Origin: Actinomycetota bacterium
GTDB taxonomy: Bacteria; Actinomycetota; Actinomycetes; Nanopelagicales; Nanopelagicaceae
Length of the DNA: 64,000 bases
Assembly: GCA_009698675.1 (NCBI GenBank)
Contig: WLPT01000007.1
Coordinates: 26,410-90,409 of the forward strand
Direction of reading: 5' to 3'
This document shows, piece by piece, positions 16,908-25,580 of the stretch (position 1 is its first letter; each line of letters opens with the position of its first letter). The notes beneath the pieces were generated by a model, which did not search any database, was not told the DNA's origin, and was given only the letters and a program-made list of their open reading frames with translations. The translations under genes were made by a program, and so were the position numbers.

Positions 16908-17831
16908 ATGAGTGTCGGTGAACAATTCCAGGATGGGCCCCACACCCGAGATAGCCACACGGCAATTCCGGCTCGAGCCGATCTCCTTCGCCTGGGTCTT
17001 GGAATGCTTGGAGTGGGTACATCTGGCCCATTAATTGCATTAAGTATCATGCCGATTCCGACCCTTATCTTTTGGCGAAACCTAGGGGGCTCTTTAGTAA
17101 CTTTGCCATTTGCACTTCGACATCGAATCCACCGCGATGGAGTTAAGTGGTCGGTCATTGCTGGTCTTCTCTTGGCAACTCACTTTCTTGGATTCTTTCT
17201 GGCCATGCGTTGGACAACAGTTGCTGCAGGAACTGCTCTCGTAGCCCTTCAGCCAATATTCGCGGCCATCTTTGTCAAAATCAGCGGTGGACATATCCCA
17301 TCAAAGGCTTGGTTGGGAATGTTTGTAAGTTTCTCAGGCGTCTTACTAATTTCCGGAGTGGATCTTCAGATTTCGATGCGAGCGTTTCTAGGTGACCTTG
17401 CCGCACTAATTTCATCTGCAGTTGCGGCGCTTTATATGATGGCTGGATCTCGTGCTCAGCGAACAATTGAAACAACTACGTACACATCAATCTGCTATTT
17501 TATTTGTGCAATGACTGCACTTCCAATTGCACTTCTTTCGGGTTACTCGCTAATTCACTTCACTGCACGAGAGTGGTGGATACTTATCGGTTTAGTCTTT
17601 GGCGCACAGATTCTTGGACATACAATGTTTAACTCAACGCTAAAGCGAGTTTCACCCGCAGTAGTTTCGTTAATCATTTTCTTTGAAGTTCCCGTTAGCT
17701 CTGTTCTGGCCATCTGGTGGCTTGGTCAAAAACCTCCACTCGGCATCCTTCCTGGAATCGCACTCATTTTGACGGGCTGCATTTTGGTGGTCACACGTAC
17801 TCGAAATTCACAGGCGGTAATTGCGCCATGA
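16908..17831 (+). CDS. EamA/DMT superfamily transporter
   Basis: Ten-helix drug/metabolite transporter-type permease, 307 aa. A hydrophilic N-terminus of about 25 residues precedes two EamA repeats (about 27-155 and 165-295). Typical features are IPTLIFWRNLGGSLV in the first repeat, a conserved WTTVAAGTALVALQPIFAA helix and a VSLIIFFEVPVSSVLA helix in the second. Substrate cannot be predicted. The stop overlaps the PHP gene start (ATGA). Confidence 0.9.
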   Translation: MSVGEQFQDGPHTRDSHTAIPARADLLRLGLGMLGVGTSGPLIALSIMPIPTLIFWRNLGGSLVTLPFALRHRIHRDGVKWSVIAGLLLATHFLGFFLAMRWTTVAAGTALVALQPIFAAIFVKISGGHIPSKAWLGMFVSFSGVLLISGVDLQISMRAFLGDLAALISSAVAALYMMAGSRAQRTIETTTYTSICYFICAMTALPIALLSGYSLIHFTAREWWILIGLVFGAQILGHTMFNSTLKRVSPAVVSLIIFFEVPVSSVLAIWWLGQKPPLGILPGIALILTGCILVVTRTRNSQAVIAP

Positions 17832-18673
17832 TTGATTTGCACACACATACCAATAAGAGCGACGGTACTGATACTCCGCGTGAACTCGTTAACAAAGCGA
17901 TTTCCCTTGGTGTCACAGTTCTGGGAATTACCGATCACGATACGACCGCGGGTTGGGAAGAGGCCAAGCAATCAGTACGGGGCCAGATTCAGCTTGCCCT
18001 TGGAAGTGAAATCTCGTGCTTAACTGATGATGGAATCAGCGTACATATGCTGGGCTTGCTCTTTGATGGCAACCATCACGACATGCAGACGATGCTTGAG
18101 GAAACTCGTGATGGACGACTACCACGAATGCGCAAGATGGTAGAAAAAATGAGGGCAGCTGGAATAGATATTTCGATGGATGATGTTGAAGCTGCACGAC
18201 CAGCTGGAGCAACATTAGGCAGACCGCATTTAGCCGATGCGCTGGTAAATAAGGGTGTAATTAAATCTCGTGATGAGGCCTTTCAAGGGATGCTCAACAA
18301 TGATTCGGTTTTTTACGTCTCGCATGCTGCGCCAACTCCAGTCGAGGCGGTTCGGATGATTAGATCTGCAGGGGGAGTGGCCGTCATCGCGCACCCATTT
18401 GCATCCCTTAGAGGCCAGATTTTGGATGCCTCTAATTTTCAAGAGCTCGCTGATGCAGGTTTAAATGGAATAGAAGTAGATCATCGCGACCACAATCTAG
18501 CTGAGCGCCAAATGTTGCGAGTTATAGCTAAAGAGTTGGATTTAGCGGTAACGGGTGCAAGCGATTATCATGGCAACGGTAAACTAAATTCATTAGGTGA
18601 GTATCAAAGCGCACCTGATCAGTGGGAAAAGTTAGAGTCTCGGGCAGATCAAAGAAGGGTGATTACAGCATGA
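17828..18673 (+). CDS. PHP domain phosphoesterase (YciV/TrpH-like)
   Basis: Metal-dependent phosphoesterase of the RNase AM / nucleoside 3',5'-bisphosphate phosphatase group. The 281-residue product starts MIDLHTHTNKSDG; it also has the metal ligands in GITDHDTTAGW, the GSEISC strand, AVIAHPF and the C-terminal GASDYHG. A long upstream extension of the frame lies in the EamA gene and is not homologous, so the ATG overlapping the EamA stop is chosen. Likely cytosolic nucleotide or RNA-end processing; the exact substrate is inferred from the family only. Confidence 0.9.
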   Translation: MIDLHTHTNKSDGTDTPRELVNKAISLGVTVLGITDHDTTAGWEEAKQSVRGQIQLALGSEISCLTDDGISVHMLGLLFDGNHHDMQTMLEETRDGRLPRMRKMVEKMRAAGIDISMDDVEAARPAGATLGRPHLADALVNKGVIKSRDEAFQGMLNNDSVFYVSHAAPTPVEAVRMIRSAGGVAVIAHPFASLRGQILDASNFQELADAGLNGIEVDHRDHNLAERQMLRVIAKELDLAVTGASDYHGNGKLNSLGEYQSAPDQWEKLESRADQRRVITA

Positions 18674-19290
18674 AAGCAGTTCAAATTAGTGCGCTGACAT
18701 TTGCGATTCAATCCTTTGTGACCCTCTTTGTGATTATGGATCCACCAGGTGCAACACCGATATTTTTAGCACTTGTTGCCCATAAAGCTCCACGTGAACG
18801 GCGCATGCTTGCCATTAAAGCCGCCGCTGTCTCCTTCTCTGTTATTACTTTATTTGCCCTGTTTGGCCGATTCATTTTGAGCTACCTAAATATCTCGATG
18901 GCGGCATTGCAGGCTGCAGGCGCATTGCTTCTTCTTCTTATCTCGCTAGATCTTTTAACTGGCGGAACTGGCGGCGGAAAGAGCGAGAACTCAGATGCAA
19001 ATATCGCCTTAGTCCCACTTGGCACGCCGCTTCTTGCTGGCCCAGGCGCGATTGTTGCGACAATGATTTTCGTTCAGAGCGCTGATACAACGCCTATGAT
19101 CGCCGGATTAGTCGCAGCAGTAGTTGGAGTGCACATTGCAATTGCCGCCGTCCTTATGGCTTCAACCACAATCTTAAAGGTGATTAAAGAGGCTGGAGTA
19201 ACTTTAGTGGCACGAATAGCGGGCTTGCTTCTTGCAGCAATCGCGGTTCAGATGCTGGTTAATGCAATTCGTATCTTTGTTGCCGCTTAA
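18670..19290 (+). CDS. MarC family integral membrane protein
   Basis: Six-helix membrane protein of unknown function, 206 aa. The family signature is visible as TLFVIMDPPGATPIFLAL near residue 20 and as VPLGTPLLAGPGAI around residue 115, plus an AARIAGL-like last helix. The ATG overlaps the PHP stop (ATGA). The gene converges with the helicase gene and the two stops share TTAA. Confidence 0.92.
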   Translation: MKAVQISALTFAIQSFVTLFVIMDPPGATPIFLALVAHKAPRERRMLAIKAAAVSFSVITLFALFGRFILSYLNISMAALQAAGALLLLLISLDLLTGGTGGGKSENSDANIALVPLGTPLLAGPGAIVATMIFVQSADTTPMIAGLVAAVVGVHIAIAAVLMASTTILKVIKEAGVTLVARIAGLLLAAIAVQMLVNAIRIFVAA

Positions 19291-20621
19291 CTTTCTTTAA
19301 ACTTCTTCGTTCTTGTCCGCGTACGTTCAGTTTTCTCTTTAGGTGGAGCCGCTTTGCGCGGTGCGGGTGCGCTCTTGCTCGCAACTCGTACGACTGGCTT
19401 GGCTTTAATCATGCGTCCAGTTGAACCTGTTGGAATATTGAGCACTTCGAAAAGATGCGGTGAGGATGAATAAGTCTCTTCTGGCTCGGCTAAGCCGAGT
19501 TCAAGAACCTGGTTAATCATCTTCCAACGAGCAAGCTCGTCCCAGTCCACGAAGGTGACGGCGATTCCATCGGCACCGGCGCGTGCAGTACGACCAATTC
19601 TATGGACATAAGTCTTCTCATCTTCAGGGCACTGATAGTTAATGACGTGGGTAATTCCCTCGATATCGATTCCTCGAGCTGCGACATCGGTAGCTACAAG
19701 AACATCCGACTTACCCGCTTTGAAATCGCCAAGGGCTTTCTCTCGTGCGCCTTGACCTAAATCTCCGTGAATCGTATCGGCTCTAAAACCTCGCTCGATT
19801 AGGTCATCTGCCGTCTTTTGGCAGGTTCGCTTGGTGCGGCAGAAAACAATCGTTGGTCCACGTCCATCTGCCTGCAAGATACGTGCAAGCATCTCAATCT
19901 TGTCCATGGCATGTGCGCGCAGAACATGTTGCTCAATTCGACTAACAACTGCGCCCTCATCCTCGCTATCTTGCGTGCGAATGTGAATCGGTTGATTCAT
20001 AAAGCGGCGTGCTAAAGCAATGATGTCTCCCGGCATAGTCGCCGAAAACAACATCGTCTGCATGCGCTTGGGCGTATTGGCTAAAATCTTTTCAACATCT
20101 GGTAAAAAACCTAGATCTAACATCTCATCGGCCTCATCAAGAACAAGGCGAGAGACCTCTTTTAGTTTTAGCTGACCTTGTCGAGATAAATCCAAGAGCC
20201 GACCAGGGGTTCCAACAACAATCTCGACTCCCGCCTGAAGGGCTTCAATCTGAGGTTCAAATGCACGGCCACCGTAGACAGCTAATGTGCGAATTCCACG
20301 GTTGCTTGCTAACTCTTCGATGTCACGGGTGACTTGAGTGCATAGTTCACGCGTCGGGACGACGATAAGAACCTGTGGCATCCCCTTCGTTGGAAATTCA
20401 CTCCACTCAGGATCATTTGGAGCGATGACACGTTCGATAACTGGAATACCGAAGGCAAGTGTTTTCCCAGTTCCAGTTTTAGCTTGGCCAATTACATCGC
20501 CATCGCCCAAAGCAATAGGTAAAACCATCTCTTGAATTGCAAAAGGTGCGATGAAGCCATGGGCGTGCAACGCCTCAATGGTTTCTGGGCGAAGTGGAAG
20601 TTCGGCGAAAGTCAGTGACAC
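19287..20621 (-). CDS. DEAD-box ATP-dependent RNA helicase
   Basis: RNA-remodelling helicase, 444 aa. It has a Q motif (TFAELPL...PFAIQEM), motif I AKTGTGKT, PTRELC, GTPGRLLDL, DEAD in LVLDEADEMLDLG, SATMP, and the second RecA domain with VATDVAARGIDIEG and HRIGRTARAG. A basic Arg/Lys/Pro-rich tail (last 45 residues) may bind RNA. The GTG right after the DUF3107 stop is chosen; the extension upstream lies in DUF3107. It corresponds in position to RhlE (Rv3211) near DUF3107 in Mycobacterium (from memory). Confidence 0.94.
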   Translation of the reverse strand: MSLTFAELPLRPETIEALHAHGFIAPFAIQEMVLPIALGDGDVIGQAKTGTGKTLAFGIPVIERVIAPNDPEWSEFPTKGMPQVLIVVPTRELCTQVTRDIEELASNRGIRTLAVYGGRAFEPQIEALQAGVEIVVGTPGRLLDLSRQGQLKLKEVSRLVLDEADEMLDLGFLPDVEKILANTPKRMQTMLFSATMPGDIIALARRFMNQPIHIRTQDSEDEGAVVSRIEQHVLRAHAMDKIEMLARILQADGRGPTIVFCRTKRTCQKTADDLIERGFRADTIHGDLGQGAREKALGDFKAGKSDVLVATDVAARGIDIEGITHVINYQCPEDEKTYVHRIGRTARAGADGIAVTFVDWDELARWKMINQVLELGLAEPEETYSSSPHLFEVLNIPTGSTGRMIKAKPVVRVASKSAPAPRKAAPPKEKTERTRTRTKKFKES

Positions 20622-20622
20622 G

Positions 20623-20880
20623 TTATGCAGCGCCGAAGCCGACGCGACGTGATGCGGATTCGCCAACTTCAACGAATCCAATCTTGTCTGCCGGAACGAT
20701 AATCTCATGGCCTCGCACATCGCTAAGCGTTAGTGGACTACCAGAAGTGAGAGCTTCTGTGACCGCGCTTTTAATATCAGATGTACTCATTGCGCTCTCG
20801 AAAACGATGTCGCTAGCAACGCGAGTAACAGCGATGCGGACCTCTGATTTTACGGCGACTTCATTTTTCTTAATGCTCAT
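20623..20880 (-). CDS. DUF3107 family small protein
   Basis: 85-residue actinobacterial protein of unknown function, equivalent to Rv3208A/TB9.4 (from memory). Family features are VRIAVTRVASDIVFES, the ALTSGSPLTLSDVRG turn, IIVPADKIGFVEVG and the C-terminal RRVGFGA. A TAGGAT seven bases before the ATG fixes the start against a longer frame. It lies between the TetR gene (20 bp upstream) and the helicase gene, the same trio as in other actinobacteria. Confidence 0.92.
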   Translation of the reverse strand: MSIKKNEVAVKSEVRIAVTRVASDIVFESAMSTSDIKSAVTEALTSGSPLTLSDVRGHEIIVPADKIGFVEVGESASRRVGFGAA

Positions 20881-20887
20881 AGGGTTA

Positions 20888-20893
20888 ATCCTA
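20888..20893 (-). promoter_or_regulatory. Candidate -10 element of the DUF3107 gene
   Basis: TAGGAT on the minus strand, seven bases before the ATG; decides the start of DUF3107. Confidence 0.5.
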
Positions 20894-20900
20894 TCGGCCT

Positions 20901-21512
20901 TTAATTGCGTGGAAAACCAGAAATACCTCTCCACATGAGGTTGTTAACGAGCTCTACTGCTTGCTCACGAGTAAGCGTGCTGTCTCGGTCTAACCAATGG
21001 CGAGCAGTGACTTGGGCATAACCAATCATTCCGACCCCGAGCAACATAGAGGCCTCTTTTGGAAGGCCTGTGTCGATGGAGATAACGGCGCTAGCGGCAG
21101 CGGCGCAGTCGTATGTCATGCGATTTAGACGCTCACGTACAGATGGTTCGACACTCATATCACTTTCAAATAACAATCTAAAAGCTTCACCCTCTTTTTC
21201 AATGAATGCAAAGTAAGCATCAACGGTTGCATGGACGCGATTGGCATTATCGGGTGTAGATGCAATCGCCTTTTGGATTTCAAAGACCAGAGAATCAATG
21301 TGTAGATCTAGAACTGCCAAATAAAGTTCGAGCTTTGAAGGAAAGTGTTGATATAAAACTGGCTTACTAACATTTGCGCGGTCGGCAATCTCATCCATTG
21401 CAGCTGAGTGATAGCCAGCACCAGTAAATACTTCAAGGGCGGCTGAAAGCAACAGTGCCCTGCGCTCGTCTCGAGGCAGGCGCGCTTTATTTGTTAAGTC
21501 AGAAGTAGTCAT
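20901..21512 (-). CDS. TetR/AcrR family transcriptional regulator
   Basis: 203-residue repressor-type regulator. The N-terminal HTH (about 15-60) reads LLSAALEVFTGAGYHSAAMDEIADRANVS in pieces, with the recognition part VSKPVLYQHFPSKLELYLAVLD. The C-terminal ligand domain resembles the Rv3208 group. The ATG has a TACGAT seven bases upstream; a longer frame begins in the intergenic region and is not needed. Divergent from moeZ. The ligand and targets are unknown; regulation of moeZ or of its own operon is plausible. Confidence 0.92.
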   Translation of the reverse strand: MTTSDLTNKARLPRDERRALLLSAALEVFTGAGYHSAAMDEIADRANVSKPVLYQHFPSKLELYLAVLDLHIDSLVFEIQKAIASTPDNANRVHATVDAYFAFIEKEGEAFRLLFESDMSVEPSVRERLNRMTYDCAAAASAVISIDTGLPKEASMLLGVGMIGYAQVTARHWLDRDSTLTREQAVELVNNLMWRGISGFPRN

Positions 21513-21519
21513 CAGTGCA

Positions 21520-21525
21520 ATCGTA
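21520..21525 (-). promoter_or_regulatory. Candidate -10 element of the TetR gene
   Basis: TACGAT on the minus strand, seven bases before the ATG at 21512; supports the shorter start. Confidence 0.5.
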
Positions 21526-21607
21526 GAGGGCTTTATATGTTTTGTGCCAATACTTGGAGGCCTAAAAAGTAGCGACAAAGGGGTGACTACGGCAGAATTA
21601 GCGTTCT

Positions 21608-22759
21608 ATGAAAATCCCGCCGCTTGTAGATTCAAATTCGGTACTTAGCCCCGATGAATCTCGACGTTACAGCCGGCATACGGTAATTCCACAAATTGCT
21701 CAGGAGGGGCAAATCCGCCTGAAGAATGCCAAAGTTGTTTGTGTCGGTGCTGGCGGCTTGGGCTCGCCGATATTGATGTATTTGGCAGCAGCTGGTGTGG
21801 GAGAACTTGGGATAGTTGAATTCGATACGGTCGATGAGTCAAATCTTGCACGACAGGTCATTCACGGCCAGAGTGATATTGGGAGAAGTAAAATCGAAAG
21901 CGCTAAAGCTAAAATTGTAGAAATCAATCCTCTCATAAAGGTTAATATCCATGAAGTTCGCTTAGACACTTCAAATGCCATGGAGATTTTTTCTGATTAC
22001 GATCTAATAATCGATGGAAGTGATAATTTTGCTACCCGCTATTTGATCAATGATGCTTGTGTCTTATTAAACAAGCCCTACATCTGGGGTTCGGTACTTC
22101 GCTTCGATGGGCAGGCAAGTGTTGTGTGGGCTAAATACGGTCCGTGTTATCGATGTCTGTACCCCGAGCCGCTAATAGAGGCACTCAACTGCGCCCAAGC
22201 GGGAGTCCTTGGAGTCTTATGTGCATCTATCGGATCTATTCAAGCTACTGAAGCGATAAAACTCATCACCGGTATTGGCCAATCGCTAATTGGATCTCTG
22301 ATGGTTTACGACGCATTATCTATGAGTTATGAATTAGTTAAAATATCAAAAGATCCAGAGTGCGTGATTTGCGCAGATAAACCATCACAACTCGGCCTGC
22401 TCGCTGATTACGAAGCGTTTTGTTCAACTGTTAGGCCAGATGCGATTACTGTTATTGAACTAAAATCAAAGCTTGATAAGGGCGAGGATTTCTATCTAGT
22501 CGATGTGCGAGAGCCCAATGAATTTGAAATTGTTCGAATTCCTGGGGGAGTACTCGTGCCCCTTGCTGGCTTTATTGACGGGAGCGCATTAGCAGCTTTG
22601 CCAAGGGATAAAGAGATAATCTTGTATTGCCGGTCTGGAGTGCGTTCAGCCACAGCTCTTGCGATAGTGAAAGAGGCTGGATTTAATCAATCCTCTCATG
22701 TTGAAGGCGGTGTACTGGCTTGGGCTAAGCAGGTCGATCCGACATGTACGGTGTACTAA
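21608..22759 (+). CDS. moeZ: MoeZ-type adenylyltransferase/sulfurtransferase
   Basis: E1-like ThiF/MoeB domain fused to a rhodanese domain; it adenylates and thiocarboxylates small sulfur-carrier proteins for molybdopterin, thiamine or cysteine synthesis. The ThiF part (about 15-255) has RYSRH, the nucleotide loop GAGGLGSP, DGSDNFATRYL, and zinc cysteines CYRC and CVIC. The rhodanese part (about 280-383) has VDVREPNEFEI and the active loop YCRSGVRS. The catalytic region reads CAQAGVLGVLC, with an extra Cys where Pro is common. It overlaps mshB by one base (TAATG). Confidence 0.93.
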   Translation: MKIPPLVDSNSVLSPDESRRYSRHTVIPQIAQEGQIRLKNAKVVCVGAGGLGSPILMYLAAAGVGELGIVEFDTVDESNLARQVIHGQSDIGRSKIESAKAKIVEINPLIKVNIHEVRLDTSNAMEIFSDYDLIIDGSDNFATRYLINDACVLLNKPYIWGSVLRFDGQASVVWAKYGPCYRCLYPEPLIEALNCAQAGVLGVLCASIGSIQATEAIKLITGIGQSLIGSLMVYDALSMSYELVKISKDPECVICADKPSQLGLLADYEAFCSTVRPDAITVIELKSKLDKGEDFYLVDVREPNEFEIVRIPGGVLVPLAGFIDGSALAALPRDKEIILYCRSGVRSATALAIVKEAGFNQSSHVEGGVLAWAKQVDPTCTVY

Positions 22760-23613
22760 TGAAAGAGTCATATAAGGATTATCGAATTCTCTTGGTTCAT
22801 GCTCACCCCGATGATGAAACTATTAATAATGGTGCGACTATGGCCCTCTATGCCGCACGGGGTGCACAGATCACTCTCGTAACATGTACTCGCGGCGAAG
22901 AAGGTGAGGTCCTCGTAGCGGGACTGTCGCATTTAGCCAGTTCACAAGAGGATGGTCTTGGAGCACATCGTGAAATTGAATTAAAAAATGCGATGATCGC
23001 GTTAGGTGTCAGCGATCACCGCTTCCTGGGAAATTTCCGCGATAGCGGCATGATGGGGAGCGAATCAAATAATCGACCAGATGTTTTCTGGCAGGCAGAT
23101 CTAGATTCAGCTGCGGCACTTCTTGTAAAGGTAATTGATGAGGTAAAGCCACACATCATGATTACCTATGACGAAATAGGTGGCTATGGACATCCCGATC
23201 ACATTAAAGCTCACCTAGTCGCCATGCGCGCAAGCGAACTTTCGAGTTGGTCTATTCAAAAGATTTATTGGAATACGATGCCCAAATCCGTTATTGCCGC
23301 CGGGATTAAGGCGATGAAGGAGGTCGGATCTGATTTCTTTGGCACCGATAACGTCGATGACATTCCATTTGCAAAAGATGATTCATTTGTCACCACTTTG
23401 ATCGACGGCAATGAGTATGTAGATGCAAAAATGGCGGCGATGAGAGCTCATGAAACTCAAATCGCCCTTGATGGTCCCTTTTTTGCGCTTTCAAATAATT
23501 TAGGACTCCAGATATGGGGTCATGAGTATTACACGCTGGTCACAGGCGAAAAAGCCCCGCCTTTTGACGGTGATGGACGCGAGAGTGATTTAACGTCGGG
23601 CATTTCGCTCTGA
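22759..23613 (+). CDS. mshB: Mycothiol deacetylase MshB (PIG-L/LmbE family)
   Basis: Zinc deacetylase that removes acetate from GlcNAc-inositol in mycothiol synthesis. The 284-residue protein has the zinc motif HAHPDDE (about 13-19), TCTRGEEGEV, the LGVSDHRFLG turn and GGYGHPDH with the third zinc His. Length and C-terminal HETQIALDGPFFAL agree with MshB rather than the mycothiol-conjugate amidase Mca, which is a close paralogue and the main alternative. The ATG overlapping the moeZ stop is preferred to one 15 bp upstream. The next gene is the small membrane protein that often follows mshB. Confidence 0.88.
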   Translation: MKESYKDYRILLVHAHPDDETINNGATMALYAARGAQITLVTCTRGEEGEVLVAGLSHLASSQEDGLGAHREIELKNAMIALGVSDHRFLGNFRDSGMMGSESNNRPDVFWQADLDSAAALLVKVIDEVKPHIMITYDEIGGYGHPDHIKAHLVAMRASELSSWSIQKIYWNTMPKSVIAAGIKAMKEVGSDFFGTDNVDDIPFAKDDSFVTTLIDGNEYVDAKMAAMRAHETQIALDGPFFALSNNLGLQIWGHEYYTLVTGEKAPPFDGDGRESDLTSGISL

Positions 23614-23924
23614 TGAAGTTAATCTACGCCGTTATTTATGGTTTGGGTCTTGGCCTTGCCTCAATTTTTCTGCATGCCTCGATACCGCCATTTGGATTGC
23701 TGCTTAGTTTGGTAGCTACGGGCGCCGGCATATGGAGCATTGGACGCTTGTGGGGAGGTCGCAGCCTTCGAACTATTGCCAGTCTTGCGTGGACTGTGAT
23801 TGTTTTACGAGCAGGATTTCCTGGAGTAAGTGATGAGTATTTAATCGAAGGAACTGCAATTGGGGTTTCACTCATTAATGGTGGTTTTCTGGTTTTAGTT
23901 CTTGCAATTTTACTTCCGGCTTAA
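23613..23924 (+). CDS. Small four-helix membrane protein (DUF6113/Rv1171-like)
   Basis: 103-residue, almost wholly hydrophobic protein with about four membrane segments (4-22, 27-46, 55-69, 82-102). Its ATG overlaps the mshB stop (TGATG). In Mycobacterium and Streptomyces a similar small membrane protein follows mshB; the DUF name is from memory. Function unknown. The 3' end overlaps cysS by 15 bp, tail to tail. Confidence 0.8.
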   Translation: MKLIYAVIYGLGLGLASIFLHASIPPFGLLLSLVATGAGIWSIGRLWGGRSLRTIASLAWTVIVLRAGFPGVSDEYLIEGTAIGVSLINGGFLVLVLAILLPA

Positions 23925-25286
23925 CCAACTCCACTCTTGCCCAGTTGGTCCATCTTTAATCTCTAACCCAGTGGCTTCGAGTTGTGCACGCAATGTATCG
24001 CTCTCACTCCAACGCTTTTGTTTGCGAGCAATTTCTCGTGCATCCAGCAGCTCTTGCTGAATTGGAGAGATCGTTTTAGCATCGATAGTTCGGTTTAAAT
24101 CTAGAGCCAAAACCTTATCGGCGTAGATAAACCTGGCTCTCTTATCGGCATCTGAAAAATCTGCACTCTTTTCAATTGTCCGAAGGCGCTGGAGCGCACG
24201 AGGTGCATCCAAATCACCTTCCATAGCAGCAAGAAATTCTTCGTCTATTTGTGATTCGAGCGAATCTCCCCACAGCTGCATTTTCTTTCGTAATTTACTC
24301 AACCTTAAATCGGCGCTCTCAATTGAAGCCCATGTTAAATCCATCTGTGAGCGATATCGATTTTCAAGAAAATTTAAGCGAACTGCAAGTGGGTCTAAAC
24401 CTCGCGAAATGACATCTGAAATAAGGATTACATTTCCTGCACTCTTTGACATCTTGCGCCCTTCAAATAACAAATGTTCCCCATGAACCCATAAATCAAC
24501 GGTTTCGCTACCCGCGAAAGCGTTAGATTGTGCCCGTTCATTTTCGTGATGAGGAAAGCGCAGATCTATTCCGCCAACATGCACATTGATGTGCCTATTG
24601 AGAAACTTCATAGACATTGCCGAGCACTCAATATGCCAGCCTGGAAATCCCATACCCCACGGCGAGTCCCAAACCATCTGGGTACGCTTCCCTGCATTTT
24701 TCCAGAGTGCCCAATCGGCATGGAAATGCTTTCCATCCTCATCGCTGTACTCGAATCGATGGCCTGGCTTGAGCGCATCAAGTCGATTTCCACTGATCTG
24801 TCCATAGCTCTCAAATGATTGAGCATCGAAATAGACGCATCGATCACTTCCAATATAGGCAAAGCCTTCGACAATAAGCTCATTGATCATTGAAATCATT
24901 AGATCTATAGATTCACTTGCCCGCGGGTAAAGCTCGGCAATCTTTATATTAAGTAGAGCTAAGTCTTTATGAAAACTCTCTTCGTACATCCGTGCGATTT
25001 CGAATGGATCTTTTTTCTCAACTTTTGCTTGGGACAACATCTTGTCTTGGTCGGCTACATCCTCGGACATATGTCCAACGTCAGTGATATTTTGAATGAG
25101 CTCCACTTTACCGCCAGAGATCTCAATAGTTCGACGTATGAGATCTGAGAGCATAAAAGTTCGTAGGTTCCCAACGTGTGCGTCGCGATAAACAGTCGGT
25201 CCGCAGCAGTACATTCTCGTGCAACCATTCAAAGAGGTGATTGGTTTAACACTTCGACTGAGCGTGTCATAGAGTGAAAGAGTCAT
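23910..25286 (-). CDS. cysS: Cysteinyl-tRNA synthetase
   Basis: Class I aminoacyl-tRNA synthetase, 458 aa. It has zinc Cys28 in CCGPTVY, the HIGH-equivalent HVGN (37-40), WHIECSAMS, the zinc ligands in HHENE and KMSKSAGN (KMSKS). A C-terminal helical DALR-like region ends with KDGPTGQEW, typical of CysRS. MshC, the mycothiol ligase, is a paralogue but usually shows CGITPYDATHLGH at the front, so CysS is the better call. It overlaps the upstream SH3-like gene by 4 bp. Confidence 0.93.
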   Translation of the reverse strand: MTLSLYDTLSRSVKPITSLNGCTRMYCCGPTVYRDAHVGNLRTFMLSDLIRRTIEISGGKVELIQNITDVGHMSEDVADQDKMLSQAKVEKKDPFEIARMYEESFHKDLALLNIKIAELYPRASESIDLMISMINELIVEGFAYIGSDRCVYFDAQSFESYGQISGNRLDALKPGHRFEYSDEDGKHFHADWALWKNAGKRTQMVWDSPWGMGFPGWHIECSAMSMKFLNRHINVHVGGIDLRFPHHENERAQSNAFAGSETVDLWVHGEHLLFEGRKMSKSAGNVILISDVISRGLDPLAVRLNFLENRYRSQMDLTWASIESADLRLSKLRKKMQLWGDSLESQIDEEFLAAMEGDLDAPRALQRLRTIEKSADFSDADKRARFIYADKVLALDLNRTIDAKTISPIQQELLDAREIARKQKRWSESDTLRAQLEATGLEIKDGPTGQEWSWLSRK

Positions 25287-25483
25287 GGCCGAGCAATGAC
25301 CTCGCGCCAGATGAAGATTTCATCGAGAGAGAACTCAATTAAGCGCCCATGTCGATTTCGCAGTGAGTGCGTACTCTCTAAAACCCCGACAATATCTCGG
25401 AAGCCGCCCTCAGGATCGTGGAGGCGAATAGTCAGGCGCTTACCGATTAAGGCTTGAAACTGCCCCTCTAGCTCGCTGACCAT
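25283..25483 (-). CDS. Small SH3-like barrel protein, similar to the N-terminal domain of Rv0428c-type GNATs
   Basis: 66-residue protein: LIGKRLTIRLHDPEGGFRDIVGVLES, then GRLIEFSLDEIFIWREV, a pattern of short strands seen in the N-terminal domain of actinobacterial Rv0428c-like acetyltransferases. No acetyltransferase domain follows. A TATTGT six bases before the ATG supports the start. The stop overlaps cysS (4 bp), so it is co-expressed. In other actinobacteria a full GNAT of this type can precede the ferredoxin-dapC pair (from memory), so this may be a reduced remnant or an independent domain. Confidence 0.65.
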   Translation of the reverse strand: MVSELEGQFQALIGKRLTIRLHDPEGGFRDIVGVLESTHSLRNRHGRLIEFSLDEIFIWREVIARP

Positions 25484-25489
25484 GGCGCA

Positions 25490-25495
25490 ACAATA
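25490..25495 (-). promoter_or_regulatory. Candidate -10 element of the SH3-like/cysS operon
   Basis: TATTGT on the minus strand, six bases from the ATG at 25483. Confidence 0.5.
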
Positions 25496-25580
25496 AACCT
25501 TTACCTCAATATCGCGCGCGATGGGCCTATGCGATTAGAATCAACCCAGTCAGTTTCACTAAATATCTGGAGGCAATACC

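Noticed and set aside
23910..25286. MshC (mycothiol ligase) instead of CysS
   Set aside because: The N-terminal motif CCGPTVY, HVGN and KMSKSAGN and the DALR-like C-terminus fit cysteinyl-tRNA synthetase better.
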